Source: Macrotis lagotis (lineage: Eukaryota; Chordata; Mammalia; Peramelemorphia; Peramelidae). From it: a DNA stretch of 64,000 bases. A program made the translations under genes and the position numbers. Shown here piece after piece: positions 25,483 through 37,400 of this stretch (within the stretch, counting starts at the first letter, position 1; each line of letters starts with the position of its first letter). The notes beneath the pieces were generated by a model. It ran no database searches. It had not been told where the DNA came from and saw only the letters and a program-made list of their open reading frames with translations. The DNA is taken from positions 271,367,944 to 271,431,943 of the forward strand of contig NC_133662.1 of the NCBI RefSeq assembly GCF_037893015.1, given 5' to 3'.

Positions 25483-28400
25483 TAGATATATACATAAAGA
25501 CAAGGGAGGGAGAGGAGAACATACAATGTTGTATTCAAACGAGACAAGTCTCAGATCATGCTCAAGGTCAGTCTGGAGGGGAGCTAGGAATTCCAACCAG
25601 GACAAAGGGCATCCCTGCAGAAGGACAGCCACTGCAAGGGGCAGACAAGGCAGAGAAAAGACCTATTTGTTCAGAGTAGAGAGCCTCTGATTGGTCAGTG
25701 AGACACCAAAGGTCCTTTGGGGTATTTCTGTGTTTCAAGTCCTGGGATGAACATGAGGGGACACTGGGCGAGGCCCATACACAGACAGACACACAGACAT
25801 ACAGACACACAGACACACACACACACATATTGCCTGGGCAGATGCTGGGGCTCAGTCTTGAAGGAAGCAAGGCACACTAGGAAATCAAGGTGAAGAGGAA
25901 AGAGGGCAGTTGTCAGTGCCAAGGGGTGGACTGTGGATCCTTAGGACAGAGCATCATGTTCAAGAAACAGCAAACATATCTGCCACCCTGGCCAGGAGTC
26001 AGGTGTGAAGAGACTGCCAAGGCCAGAGAAGACCAAGTCAGGGAGGGCCTTCCAAGTCCAAGTTGGGGGTGCCCTTTTGATTCTAAAGATAACAAGGATA
26101 TGGCGATCAGGGAGACAAACCAGGCAGCAGCGTAGGGAAGGAATGAGACAGATGATGAAGGTCTGTGTCAGTAGACACACCAGATCAGCAGAAGCGGAAA
26201 CACTCGATGAGGAGTCAAGGATGACTGAGAGTTGGAAAGGAGGTGCCCTCAAAAGATCAGCAAAGTGCAAAAAAGTGCTGATTTGGCTGGCTGACTAAAA
26301 GAGGAAAGATCATGGGTCTGAGAAGCCCATAGAACATCCAGGTCAAAGATCTAAATAGGCAGATGGAAAAGTAAGATGGAAGCCCAGAAGAAAGGAATGA
26401 TGTGAGATCAGGGCAGAAAAAGAGATGGTTACGTACATGGAGGAGAAAAGATTTAGTACTCCCCTCAATGCCTGAGGAGCAAGTGGGCAAAAGTCACCGC
26501 AAGGCAAATTTGAGGTCAATGTCAGGAAAACAGAAAAAAAGCCTGCCTCTGCCAAAGCCTACAGGCAATGTTCAATGCAGCCCTGCTGGGGATGAGGCAG
26601 ACAGGGGAGTCTCACTCAGGGACAGGTTTAAGAAAATGCTATTCTGAAATTCTGTGGGCTCAAAGGTCTTCAGCCTTCCCCCCAGAGTCACAGACTAAGG
26701 AGGCAGCTACCTGGCCAAGAATCTTCCTCCCTTGCCCCCATCTGAACCACTCTCAAAGGGAGCAAAGGGAAGCCCAAGCCTTACTTGCACCTGCTGCAGA
26801 TCAGCTTCATGTAAGGCAGCCAGGTGCTGCTGAAGCTCCTCCATCATTTGCTGGTGCTTGCTCTCAAGTTCCTCGCGGAGCTGCTTCAGCTCATCTTGAT
26901 GCTTACAAATCAGTTCCGCAATCTCACGGTCACGCTCACGTTCATGTATCTCAAAGAGAAAAAAACGGAGGTCAATCATTGTGAATGCTCAGTTTCAGGA
27001 GAGAATACAGAGCAGTCCTCCAGCACTGAAGACACCATAAGTCTGGCCATGCAGAGGCTCCAGGGAGAATTGTTACAACCTTTCAAGACCAGTGAATTCC
27101 TATACACGTGGTTTGTGAGTGAATGATGCCCCATTTTCTTTATGAGAAAAATATGGCCCTGCCCCTAAAACCTAACAAAGACAATTCTAAAGAAGAAAGC
27201 TATCAATCAACATGGGCCAAAATACTCAGCAATATGCTTCAAAAACACAAAAAATCTTTGGTCATGACCAAGAGAAGAGTATCAAAATCACATCACGTTC
27301 TCAGTAAATGTGGATAAACTACAACACTGATTTATGAAAACTCTATGATCAACTATGAATGGAGAGATTTTTGCCAAGACAAAACCCAGAGTGCACAAAC
27401 CCGAGTCACTATAGGCTCACAGATTTAGCGCTGGACATGACTGGAAGCACGCTCAAGTCCAATCTCCCACCCCATTTGATGAAAGAAGTCAGTAAGACCA
27501 CTGGGCATCCTCTGCCCCCGTACTCTGCCCTCAGCCCCCAAACCCAGTTTCACAATGAGAAAGGTGTAAAGACTCCATTCACCATGAGCAGAGCACCCTC
27601 GGTCCTTTCCCACTGCTTCAAAAGGTCCCAATTTCTGAATTACTTGGGATGACAAGGAAAAAGAAGAAAAAAGTAAAGGTTCAACAAAGGAAAGCAGTCA
27701 AAATGTCATTATTGATCCAGAAAACTCCCAACTCTCAAAAAGAAAAATAGCCATACCCAAAGAAAGTTCCATCAGGTTGGAGTATTCAAGTCGATGCCAG
27801 TACAATCATCTAACATTCTTAGACACCAGTGCTAAAAGACCATGAAATCCTTTTCTAACTATAGCCACCACCACAAAACCTAGTAGGGCTTCAATGGATA
27901 CACAATAAAGTAACATGTCCAAAATAAAGGGAGATGGAAATAACTGAAAGGAAATTAAACACCACTGGTGGAATAGCCTACACCTCCTAAGTCAAATATT
28001 GACTTCTGGTCCTTAACTTGATTCAATCTGTCCCTCTGGCTGTCAAATTTTAGGCTGCCTGCCATGGAAACAATTGCTCTCCCCAAGTCTGATTCACTAT
28101 GAAAATTTCATTGAGGATTTTAAAAAAAGCATCCTGTTCTTGGTTATCAGAGAAACTCAGCCATAATATCTGGCATCCCTGAGGACATTCTTCCTACCAA
28201 GACCTTGAATTATGAGTCTCAAAGTAGAATCTCTGGTTCAAAGGTCAGATCATTTGCATTATTACAAATTGCTTTCCAAACAGTTGCCCTAACCCACCAA
28301 CAACACACCATTTAATCCTCCCAACAATGACCATTCTCATCTTGTTTCACCTTGCCAATTTTCAGGGCTACCATCAGGATAAAGAAGAAAGCTATCAATC

Positions 28401-31400
28401 AACACAGGCCAAAATACTCAGCAATATGCTTCAAAAACACAAAAAATCTTTGGTCATGACCAAGAGAAGAGTATCAAAATCACATCACGTTCTCAGTAAA
28501 TGTGGATAAACTACATTATTAGAGATCTGGAACATTTTTTTCATGTGCTAAGTAATACTTTGCAATTCTTTTGGGGAAGTATTTCTCGTAATCTTTTTTT
28601 CCTATATCCAGTCATCTGGTGGGCAGTGACTTTTGGATATACACATGGATATACTGTCTAATCATACCTTGGATACCAAACCCCATCTGACAAATGTGAA
28701 ACAGATTCTTTTCCCATTCAACCACCTCCCTCCTTATCCCAGATGCTTTCATCTGGTTGGTGCTGAAGTTTTCCTGTTTCATTCATCAAAATCTCTTTTA
28801 TTTGGTGTAATTGCCTCTATGCCTTGTTCTAAACTGGAATCAAAGTAGATGCCCATTGACTGAGGAATGGCCAAATCTCACAGTACCTTAACGTAGACAG
28901 AATATTGCTATGCTCCAAGAAACAATGATGACGATAAATGCAAAGAAAGAACTTAAAGGAATCGAGAAGCCAGCAGCAAACAAGCAGATGGAAGGCACAG
29001 GATGACAAGTTCAAAAGTGTTAACAGTTCAAAGGAAACATTTCAAAATGACAAAGAACAAGCCTGGCTGAAAAGGGATAGAAAGAGACAAGAGTCCACTC
29101 CTCCGCAGAGGCCAGAAGGTGTCCAAGGTAGAATATGGTCTGTAGACCCAAGTCCTTAACGGCTAATGGCTTCTCCCCTTCTTTCTTTTCTTCCTTTTTT
29201 TTAAAATCCTCTGTTCTATAGACTAGCTCTTTAAGAATAGGGATATCTAGGGGCCGCTAGGTTACGAAGTGGATAAAGCACCGGCCCTGGAGTCAGGAGT
29301 ACCTGGGTTCAAATCCGGTCTCAAACACTTAATAATTACCTAGCTGTGTGGCCTTGGGCAAGCCACTTAACTCCATTTACCTTGCAAAAACCTTAAAAAA
29401 AAAAGGATATCTAGGCAATGAAAAACCCCATGCTATCAATAACAATTTGTTTTAAGAGGCTTCAGGGCAGCTAGGCATGCAGTAAAGCACAGGCCCTGGA
29501 ATCTGGAGGATCTGAATTCAAATCTGGCCTCAGACACTTAATAATTACCCAGATGTGTGGCCTTGAGCAAGTCATTTAACCCCACTGCCTTGCAAAAACA
29601 ATCAAACAAAAAAAGCTACAGAGGACACATTCCAATCCTCATAATAGCTAAGAAAAACATCCCTCGATCAGGAACAAGAGGCTTCAGGAAACATTTCACG
29701 AGCTGGGGAACAAAAATGGTTGCTAAGTCTCCGAGCCACAAGCAGGGGCTGCAATTCCTGTGGCTCTGCTTCTGAGTTGACCCAGCTGGCATGGCCCAGG
29801 TGCAATACCTCCCCTAACAAGGACCACCCTGTTCACTGAGTACCTTCTTAATCATGAAGATCTGTTCTTTCCGTTCTTCATCCCACTTCTGCTGCTGCTT
29901 GTCCAGCTTCTCTTTTATCTGTTCACTTATTTCCTCCACCTAGAAAGAAGATGGAGGAGAGGGTCTGTTCAAAAGCTTCATCTGCAGCACCTGTCAGGAA
30001 AGCACTGGCCTGTGGGGCCCCTCTGGCCTACCTCTTTCTGGTGCTCCTGCCTCAGCTGGGCTCTCTCAACCTCATGCTGATGCCTCAGCTGATTCATCTG
30101 CTTTGCATAGTGGTTGTGCAGCTCAGACTGGACATCCTCCAGAGCACATACAGCTTTCTGCACCTCATCCTGGAGACCCTGCTCTGTCTCTTCCTGAGCA
30201 TTTTCCAAGGAAATCGTTGACTGAATCAAGTGATTTTCTACTTGCATGAAATCTGATGTTTTTGCCTTGATTTCAGCATCAAGTTTCTGAAGCTCTAAAG
30301 GAGCAGATTTAGATTGTCTGGAAAATTCTAACTTTTCATGTTCTTGTCCTTTATCCAAGCATTTAATTGTCTCAGTAAGTTCAAATATGTTTTCTTCAAG
30401 ATTTTCCCTTTCTTTAGGAAAAAAATTTTTGACAGAATTTTTTTCTTTGACAATTTGTGCTAACAACTTTTCCTTGATAGTGATCTCAGCCTTCAGTCTC
30501 TCCACTTCCTGCAGCAGGGACTCTTCCAGGGTGGTTTTCTGACCCAGGTGCCCAGCAAAGACTTGGCTTCTGGTGTGGACACCAAGTTGACCAAGCCGTC
30601 TACCTTCCTTCTGCCTGTGCAGAGCCTCAAGACACACTGAGTCAGAGGTCATTTTCCCTGCTCTGCTCTCTACTTCCTCCTGGAAGACCTTGGCCATCCC
30701 AGGCCAGAGAAGAGGCTGGGGAGTTGCTGAATACAAGCCTCGTAAATCTTCAATGTTAACAGCAGCAGCCCCAGAATCAATGTGATTTTCATCTTCTTCC
30801 TCCAACCTTGGGATAATTGTATGGCAAGACAATAAACTTGCCCTCTCCTGGTTCAGTCCAACTGGAAGGCTATGTCCACCTGACCACCATGTCTCTTCAA
30901 TCTCTTCAGTCTCCTGGGAGAAATTCTTGAGAGCCAATTCTTTTTCCCCAAGTAGTGGATTTAAGTTCCCACACCTCTGCATTGGGTATTTCTCCATTAA
31001 TTCACCAATTTCCCTGAAATCTCCTGGAGAAAAGCCATTGCTGTCCTGTATATTTGTCCCTGGGTCAGTAAGTGAGTCTACTGGAGCAGAATTTCCCTCT
31101 GACAAAACATTCAAATCCATTTTTTCATCAAAGCCAATAATTGGCTTAGCTGATATGAGACCCAGATTCTCTTTCTCAGATTTACTCTGTAAAGCACTTT
31201 CGATATCAAAATATTCAGGCATCTCAGATAAACTTGACTGATCTTGCTGTTCAGTGCACACCAGGTATTTTTCCATCAAGTCCCCAGCTCCCTCCACTGA
31301 TGCTTCCCCATCAATGGTGCCAACTCCCACCATTTTGTCATCCACACTCACATCAAGGTTTAAATTTTGATTTTCTTCTTCAGATTCTAAATTGCACTTT

Positions 31401-34400
31401 TTGAAAACATTCTGATATTCCAACTCATGGCAAAGAGGCTTTACTGGCCAGAGGCAGAGCTTATTTTGCATCTTCTCAAGTTCAGATTTCTGGGAATCAA
31501 ACAGAGCCAATAATGCTCCTTCCTCCTGCTCTGACTGTCTCAAGAGTGGGTTCCAGGCAGCAATACCTTCAACCTGTTCCAGCCGGAGGTCTCTGTGGCT
31601 TTCAGGTTCTTGCAGCAAATTCTCATTCAACCCTTGGATGCAAGAGCTAGGTTTTTCTATCTCTTCATCCCAATTTCCCTCGGCACCCTTGGAGTCCCAA
31701 GCTTTCTCCAAGTGCTTTTCTGCAAAAGAAAGTTTCCTTTTAAGATCCACTAGAACATCCTTTTGCTTCTACTCAGTCTCTTCTCTTTCCTTTTGAAAAG
31801 CTGCCATCTGTCTCTCTGGCATGGCACACAAGCTCTTTCTACAAAGATCTGACTCTTGGAGTTGATCCTTTTAATTAATGGTAACTCCACTGTGACTGTC
31901 TCTCAGGCCTGTACCTGGGAGTTTCCTGGCCTGGGGGCCCTCCAGTTTTCAAGTATTTCCCATCCACCACATCTCTACAAGCCTTCCTCACTTCTGTATG
32001 CCCCAGCTCAGGTTTCTCTTCTAACATATCCCACCTCAACTCCTTCAGCAACCTACAAACCTTCTACTGGAAATGTGCTTGGGACATCCCAATACACTCT
32101 TGCTTTTCCTGTTTTTAACTCTCTGATTTCTGAGTCTTTCACCAAAAGAGCATGCTGTAATGAAGCTATGGCCTCACCAGCAAGGAGTAACTGGTCTTGG
32201 AGATCGCTGATCGTCCCTTCCTTCGCTTCGACAACCTGTGGTAGCTCCAAAATGGAATTTTTCATATGTTCTTCCATCTGGGCAAACATATTCTCTTTAT
32301 CTTTGATATTCTTAAAAAAAAAAGTTAAACATCAACTAAGAAGAAAGCTACATATGCTAATTTACACATTAATTAAAAATAATTCATTATTATTCCAGTA
32401 GATTTAATGTTAAACACAAGTCAGTACAGGCTAGATGGAAAGCGTCCTTGTCTGTTTTGTTTTGAAAATTAATTTTTACTAACAAGTACAAAGAAAGGTT
32501 CAACATGACCACAGAATTTCTTAAATTATTGCAGGATGATGAAAAAGTTAGGGACAATCGTAAGAAATTATTTCCAAATGGCCTTGGGCAAATGTTAATA
32601 TGATCTTTGTGCAGATAAGGCCCTTTTCCTGGGATTTCCTGGGTCTGCAGAGACAATTCCCATGTTTTAATATCAAAGAACTTATTGTTCCTATTCTGGA
32701 AACAAACAGGACTCTAGTTATTAAACACTATGAAAAATAGAGGCCAAGAGGGTCATGAGAACAAAACTATGTGTGGCAATCAAATATGGAATTGGTTGTA
32801 CATGCACTTATCAGATAGCATCTCTGATCTACATTGGGGTGGCTCTGCTCCTACAGAACACAAGTCACCAGGACCTCACTTGGGAGGGGGTCAAGGGGGA
32901 ATCACTGGACTTATAATGTCATCACCACAATGACCTCTCAGCCAGGACATTCGATCCACCCACCCAACACAGATCACCATAGGTGAGGCATGTTTTTGGC
33001 TGAGAGAAGAGGTCTGGAGACTCACCCAAGGCCACACAGCCAGCCCATATGGGCCATGAGCCCAGGAAAATAGCCCATTCGGTCTCAATAGAGCCTCTAG
33101 TTCTCTGATGTCAGATAAAGCCCCAATGGGAGCCTCCAACACTTGCTCCCCCTCTTCTGAGAGGCTGTGTGCTGTGCTTCCCAATCCTGGGCCCTTGGGT
33201 ACAGTACCTGCAGGGAATTGCTTGGCTCTTGGAGGCACTGCAGAGAGGCAGCTGCCGGGGGCCAGGGCCATGAGGAACCTCCTTTGATGGACATCGTGCT
33301 CTTCAGAAGCTTGCTATTCTAAACATCAAGTGAGTGGCATATGAGCTCTCAAGAGAGGGTAGAGGCTGCTGGGGAGTCTCCCTTCCTCCCTCTCCCAATA
33401 GCTCCTCACAGACTCTCCAGTAGCCCAGAACAAGGGGTCAGACTGACAACATGCTCATTTGGACAAGCAAATAGAGCATCTGCTTCATCTGGTGCCATCC
33501 CTGAGCCACAGCCTGGCACCTGGTTCACTGGGTAGGCTCCTACCCTCCCCGCCTCCCTCCCTGACCTCTCAGGGACTAGCTGCCCCAGAGAACAGGCTCC
33601 TTCCCTCTGAAAGGCCCTTCTCAGATCCTCCTGCTCGAGGAACCAGAGACCAGAGAATAGCAAAGGGCATTCCATCCAGTCCATACCAGGAGTTGGACAC
33701 CAACACCTGGTCATCGCAATGCACAGCCACCCACTAATAGCCAGAGTTGCCACAGCACTTTCAGACTGACAAAGGGCTTTTACATCCATCATCTCACTGA
33801 ATCTTCACACCAACCCTAGGAAGTAGAGCACCAACATTGCTTCTATTTTACCATTGAGGAAACTGAGGCAGAAGTGTCTAAGGTCAGGATCTTCCTACCC
33901 AACCCCTCACCCCTGTGTTGCTGAGCAACCTCAAAGTGTTCATTCCATCCAACTCCAGATTCTGGACCATGTTCATGACCATTGCTCCCTATGCTTCCCC
34001 ACCCCCACCCTCAGCCCCATTTGTTCCTCAAACTCCAGGATTCTTGACTTGGGGCTTGAAAGGACCTTAGAAGCCATGGAGACTCAGGGAGGGAAGGGCC
34101 ATGCTGAGTCACCCCACAATGACTGAGGGACAGACTCCAAACTTCTACCTCCTTGCCTCCAAGCCTAGGGCTTCTCCTCTTCTCACCAATTAGGGTTAGG
34201 TTAGCCCTCTTTGCTGCTACAAGATCCTTACTCTGGCCACTCATGCCTCAGCAGCCCAAACCAGCCGTCCATCTGCTCCCTTCTTGACCAACAACAGTAG
34301 ACAAGTGTACCCATTCTCCCTGTTGGATACTCTCTCCTCCCACAGCTGTGACTGTTCCTCTTGGTCTCTCTGATCCCAGGGTCATTGATGTGCCCACACT

Positions 34401-37400
34401 CAAATTAACACCAAGTGAAAACTGCATTCATCATTGGTGCTTCCCTCTAGGATCCCAAGCCTATCCTGATCCCAATGCCAGCCTTCACCCCATAGTCTTA
34501 TGCTCCCTGACCCTCACCCAGGTTTCTTCTATGGCACCTTCCGATAAGCCCCAATCTGTGAAAGCCAGTCTGCTTTTGGATTCTTCCCACTCCCTTCACA
34601 CCTGTGACCAAGCCCCAAGACCTACCTCAACCATCCATCTCTCACCTTTGGCTTGGCATTCAAAGTCCTTCATGTACTGATCCCCAGGCTTTCCACTACT
34701 CTGATCCAGGGATACTAACTTTCCTGCTATGGTTCACCCATGATCCTATTCATCTCCTCACCCCACCCAGTCACTAAATTTTCTCTCCCTCCTCGCCATC
34801 TCCTAGTTTCTCTTGGGGTACGATCCCAGTTGCCTTCAACTCTACTGTCTCCCCTCTGAGACCACTGGTGGTTTGTCCTGTACCTCTCTCCTCGGTACAG
34901 ACTTGTTTGTATATTATCTCTCTCAGTCTTGAAGGGAGAGATGGTTTTTGCCATTCTGTGTACTCCTAGCCCTCAGTATAGTATCTAAGTCCTAGTAAGC
35001 ATTTAACAACAGCCTGCTGAGGCAGCCAAGTGGTCTGGCAGTGGACAGCACTTTGGGCTGAAAACTAGGAAGACAATTTCAAATCCAGCCTTAGACACTT
35101 ACTTACTACTACCTGTGTGACTGTGGAGTAGTCACTTCGCCTTGGCCTGCCTCACTTACTCATTTGTAAAAAAAAAGGGATCTCTGGGTGAGATGGAGAT
35201 TTATAAATTACTCATCTGTAAACATGTTTATCAAACTATGTACATACAATGCTAACCTGACTATTCATCGCTGGGGGGGGGGGGGGTGTGGAAAGCAATT
35301 TTGTAATTTAAAAATATACACATGCATAAGGATGAAAATAAATGAATTTTTAAAAATGATAAAAGGTTAAAAAAAAAACAACCACCAGCTAACAGATTGC
35401 CTTCAAGTGCCACAAACAGGGTTGGATAGTGCCACCTGCCATACATCAGGGGAAAAGGAAGGGAGAGGACAACAGAATGGACATGGAAGTTGAAGTCCTA
35501 GAGACAAAACTGGCAGCCAGAGGACCAGGAAAGCATGGATCTCTTGAGATCTGCACTAATTGGCACTGAGAGATGGGCAATTCTATAGGCAATTCCAAAG
35601 CAGAACCTATCTAGAGAGGCCAGCATGGACACCTTGGAAGTTTTTAATTTCATAAAGAATGGAGAGAAGGAAAAGGCTAATTATAGGGGTCATGAGTTAG
35701 AGCATAAGAGTCTAGACTAGACAGAAAGAGAAGATGAAGACTAAGAAAAATTCTTTTTGGAAAAGGTGCCCAAAATAACATCTATAAGGTGCCACCTACA
35801 CCTATCAAAATAGTTAATTTGACAGAAAAAGAAAAATGGAGATGTGAGGGAACTAAAACATTAACGGAGTTGCAAACTGATCCAACCTTTCTAGAGACCA
35901 ATCTGGAACTCTGCCCAAAGAGCTACAAAACTCTGCATGTCCCTTTGATCCAACAAAGCCACCACTAGATCTGTACCTTCAAGAACTCAAAGGAAAAGGA
36001 AAAGGATTTATATGCGCCTAAATATGGCTAAAAATTAGAAATTGAGGGAATGCTCTCCAATTGAGGAATAGCTGAAAAAAGTACGGGATTTAATTGCAAT
36101 TGAATATTATCATTCTGTAAGAAATGGCAAGCGCAGGATGGTTTCAGAAAAACCTGCAAACACTTCTAATCAACTGATACAGGAGAACACTGTACACAGA
36201 AACAGCAAGGATGATATCAGTCCTCCATCCTCAAAAAAAGATCACAACATCAGGGAGGTGATGCGATGACAAGCATGTAAATTGGATTGGAGGGAAAGAG
36301 GCTACTCTAAGTCACCTGTCTCCCTTTCTCCTCCAGAGCCATCTAGATCCAGTGGCCAGATATGAATCAGGATGACTGGAGATGCCCCTGGATGTGAAAA
36401 AAGTCAGGGGTAAAGGACTTGCCCAAGGTCACACAGTAAATGTGAAGTGTCTGAGATCAGATTTGAACTCCTGTCCTCCTGACTCCAGGGTTAGTGCTCT
36501 AACCTAGCTGCCCTATTACCCAATAATATTATTAGTAATATCAATATTGTAGTGATGATCAACTGTGAAAACTCAGCTACTCTGATCAGGGCAAGACAAT
36601 TCCAAAGAACCCATGATGAAAAATGCTCCCCAGCTCCAAAGAACTGAAGAACACTGAGAGCAGACCGAAACGTACATTTTTTTACTTTCTTTAGATAACC
36701 TGATTTTTGTATGTGTTTTCCTTTGCAATATGACCACTAATGGAAGAGATTTGCATGATTTCACATGGATAATTGATATCTTATTCCTTGTCTTCTCAAG
36801 GGATGAGAGAGAATATGGAACTCAAAAAAAAAATTTTTTTTTTTAGGTTTTCACAAGGCAGTGTGGTTAAGTGTCTTGCCCAAGGCCACACAGCTAAGTA
36901 ATTGTTTGAGGCCAGATTTGAACTCAGGTCCTCCTGACTCCAGGGTCAGGGCTCTATCCACTAGCTGCCCCCTCAAAAGTTTTTTTAAATGAATGTCAAA
37001 TTTTTTTTACAGCTAGTAAGAAATATTTAACAAAATAAATAAAAATACATTCCAAAAGAAAAAACAAAACCTCCTGAAGAGGACGAGCTGAAGGGAAGGA
37101 GGCAGGAATAGGTTCAGAGTTACTAAAAGGAAAAAAGGGGGAGAATTACTATCAGAAAAAAGCAGGAGAAAGAAATTAGTAAGCAAAACTCCAAATAAAA
37201 GGGATAACAAACAAGAGGAGAGGAATCAGGGATGAAGAGAAGAGAGACAGCCGGGAACAGTCACCTTAAAAAGATGAGGAGCAAGTGACTGAAGAAACAG
37301 TATTATATATACAAAAGAGGGAAAATAGGACTAAGTCTAGCCTCAACCTCATAGGATGGAGTATTTGGTAAGTGCTCAGGAAGCCTTCAGGGCTGCAGAA

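Larger units (their letters stand above)
24519..26784. other. PCNT intron 8, simple repeats and unclassified sequence
   Basis: Holds a TAGA and a CA-rich microsatellite (listed). The part from about 26,030 to 26,600 has the look of an old dispersed repeat but I could not classify it. Confidence 0.4.
35775..36833 (+). repeat. L1 LINE 3' end, in pieces
   Basis: GGAACTCTGCCCAAAGAGCT, GAATAGCTGAAAAAAGTACG and GGAGAACACTGTACACAGAA, then after an interruption (36,240-36,514) GTGATGATCAACTGTGAAAA. Confidence 0.7.

Noticed and set aside
25781..25830. CRISPR-like periodic repeat
   Set aside because: It is a simple CA/CAGACA microsatellite; nothing else in the window suggests a prokaryotic origin.
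31769..31771. TAG as a recoded codon in PCNT
   Set aside because: There is no reason for recoding in this gene, and an internal acceptor bypasses it.
33097..33271. Possible extra PCNT exon (EQVLEAPIGALSDIRELEALL)
   Set aside because: Slightly coil-like but has no convincing acceptor and no similarity to AKAP9 or PCNT.
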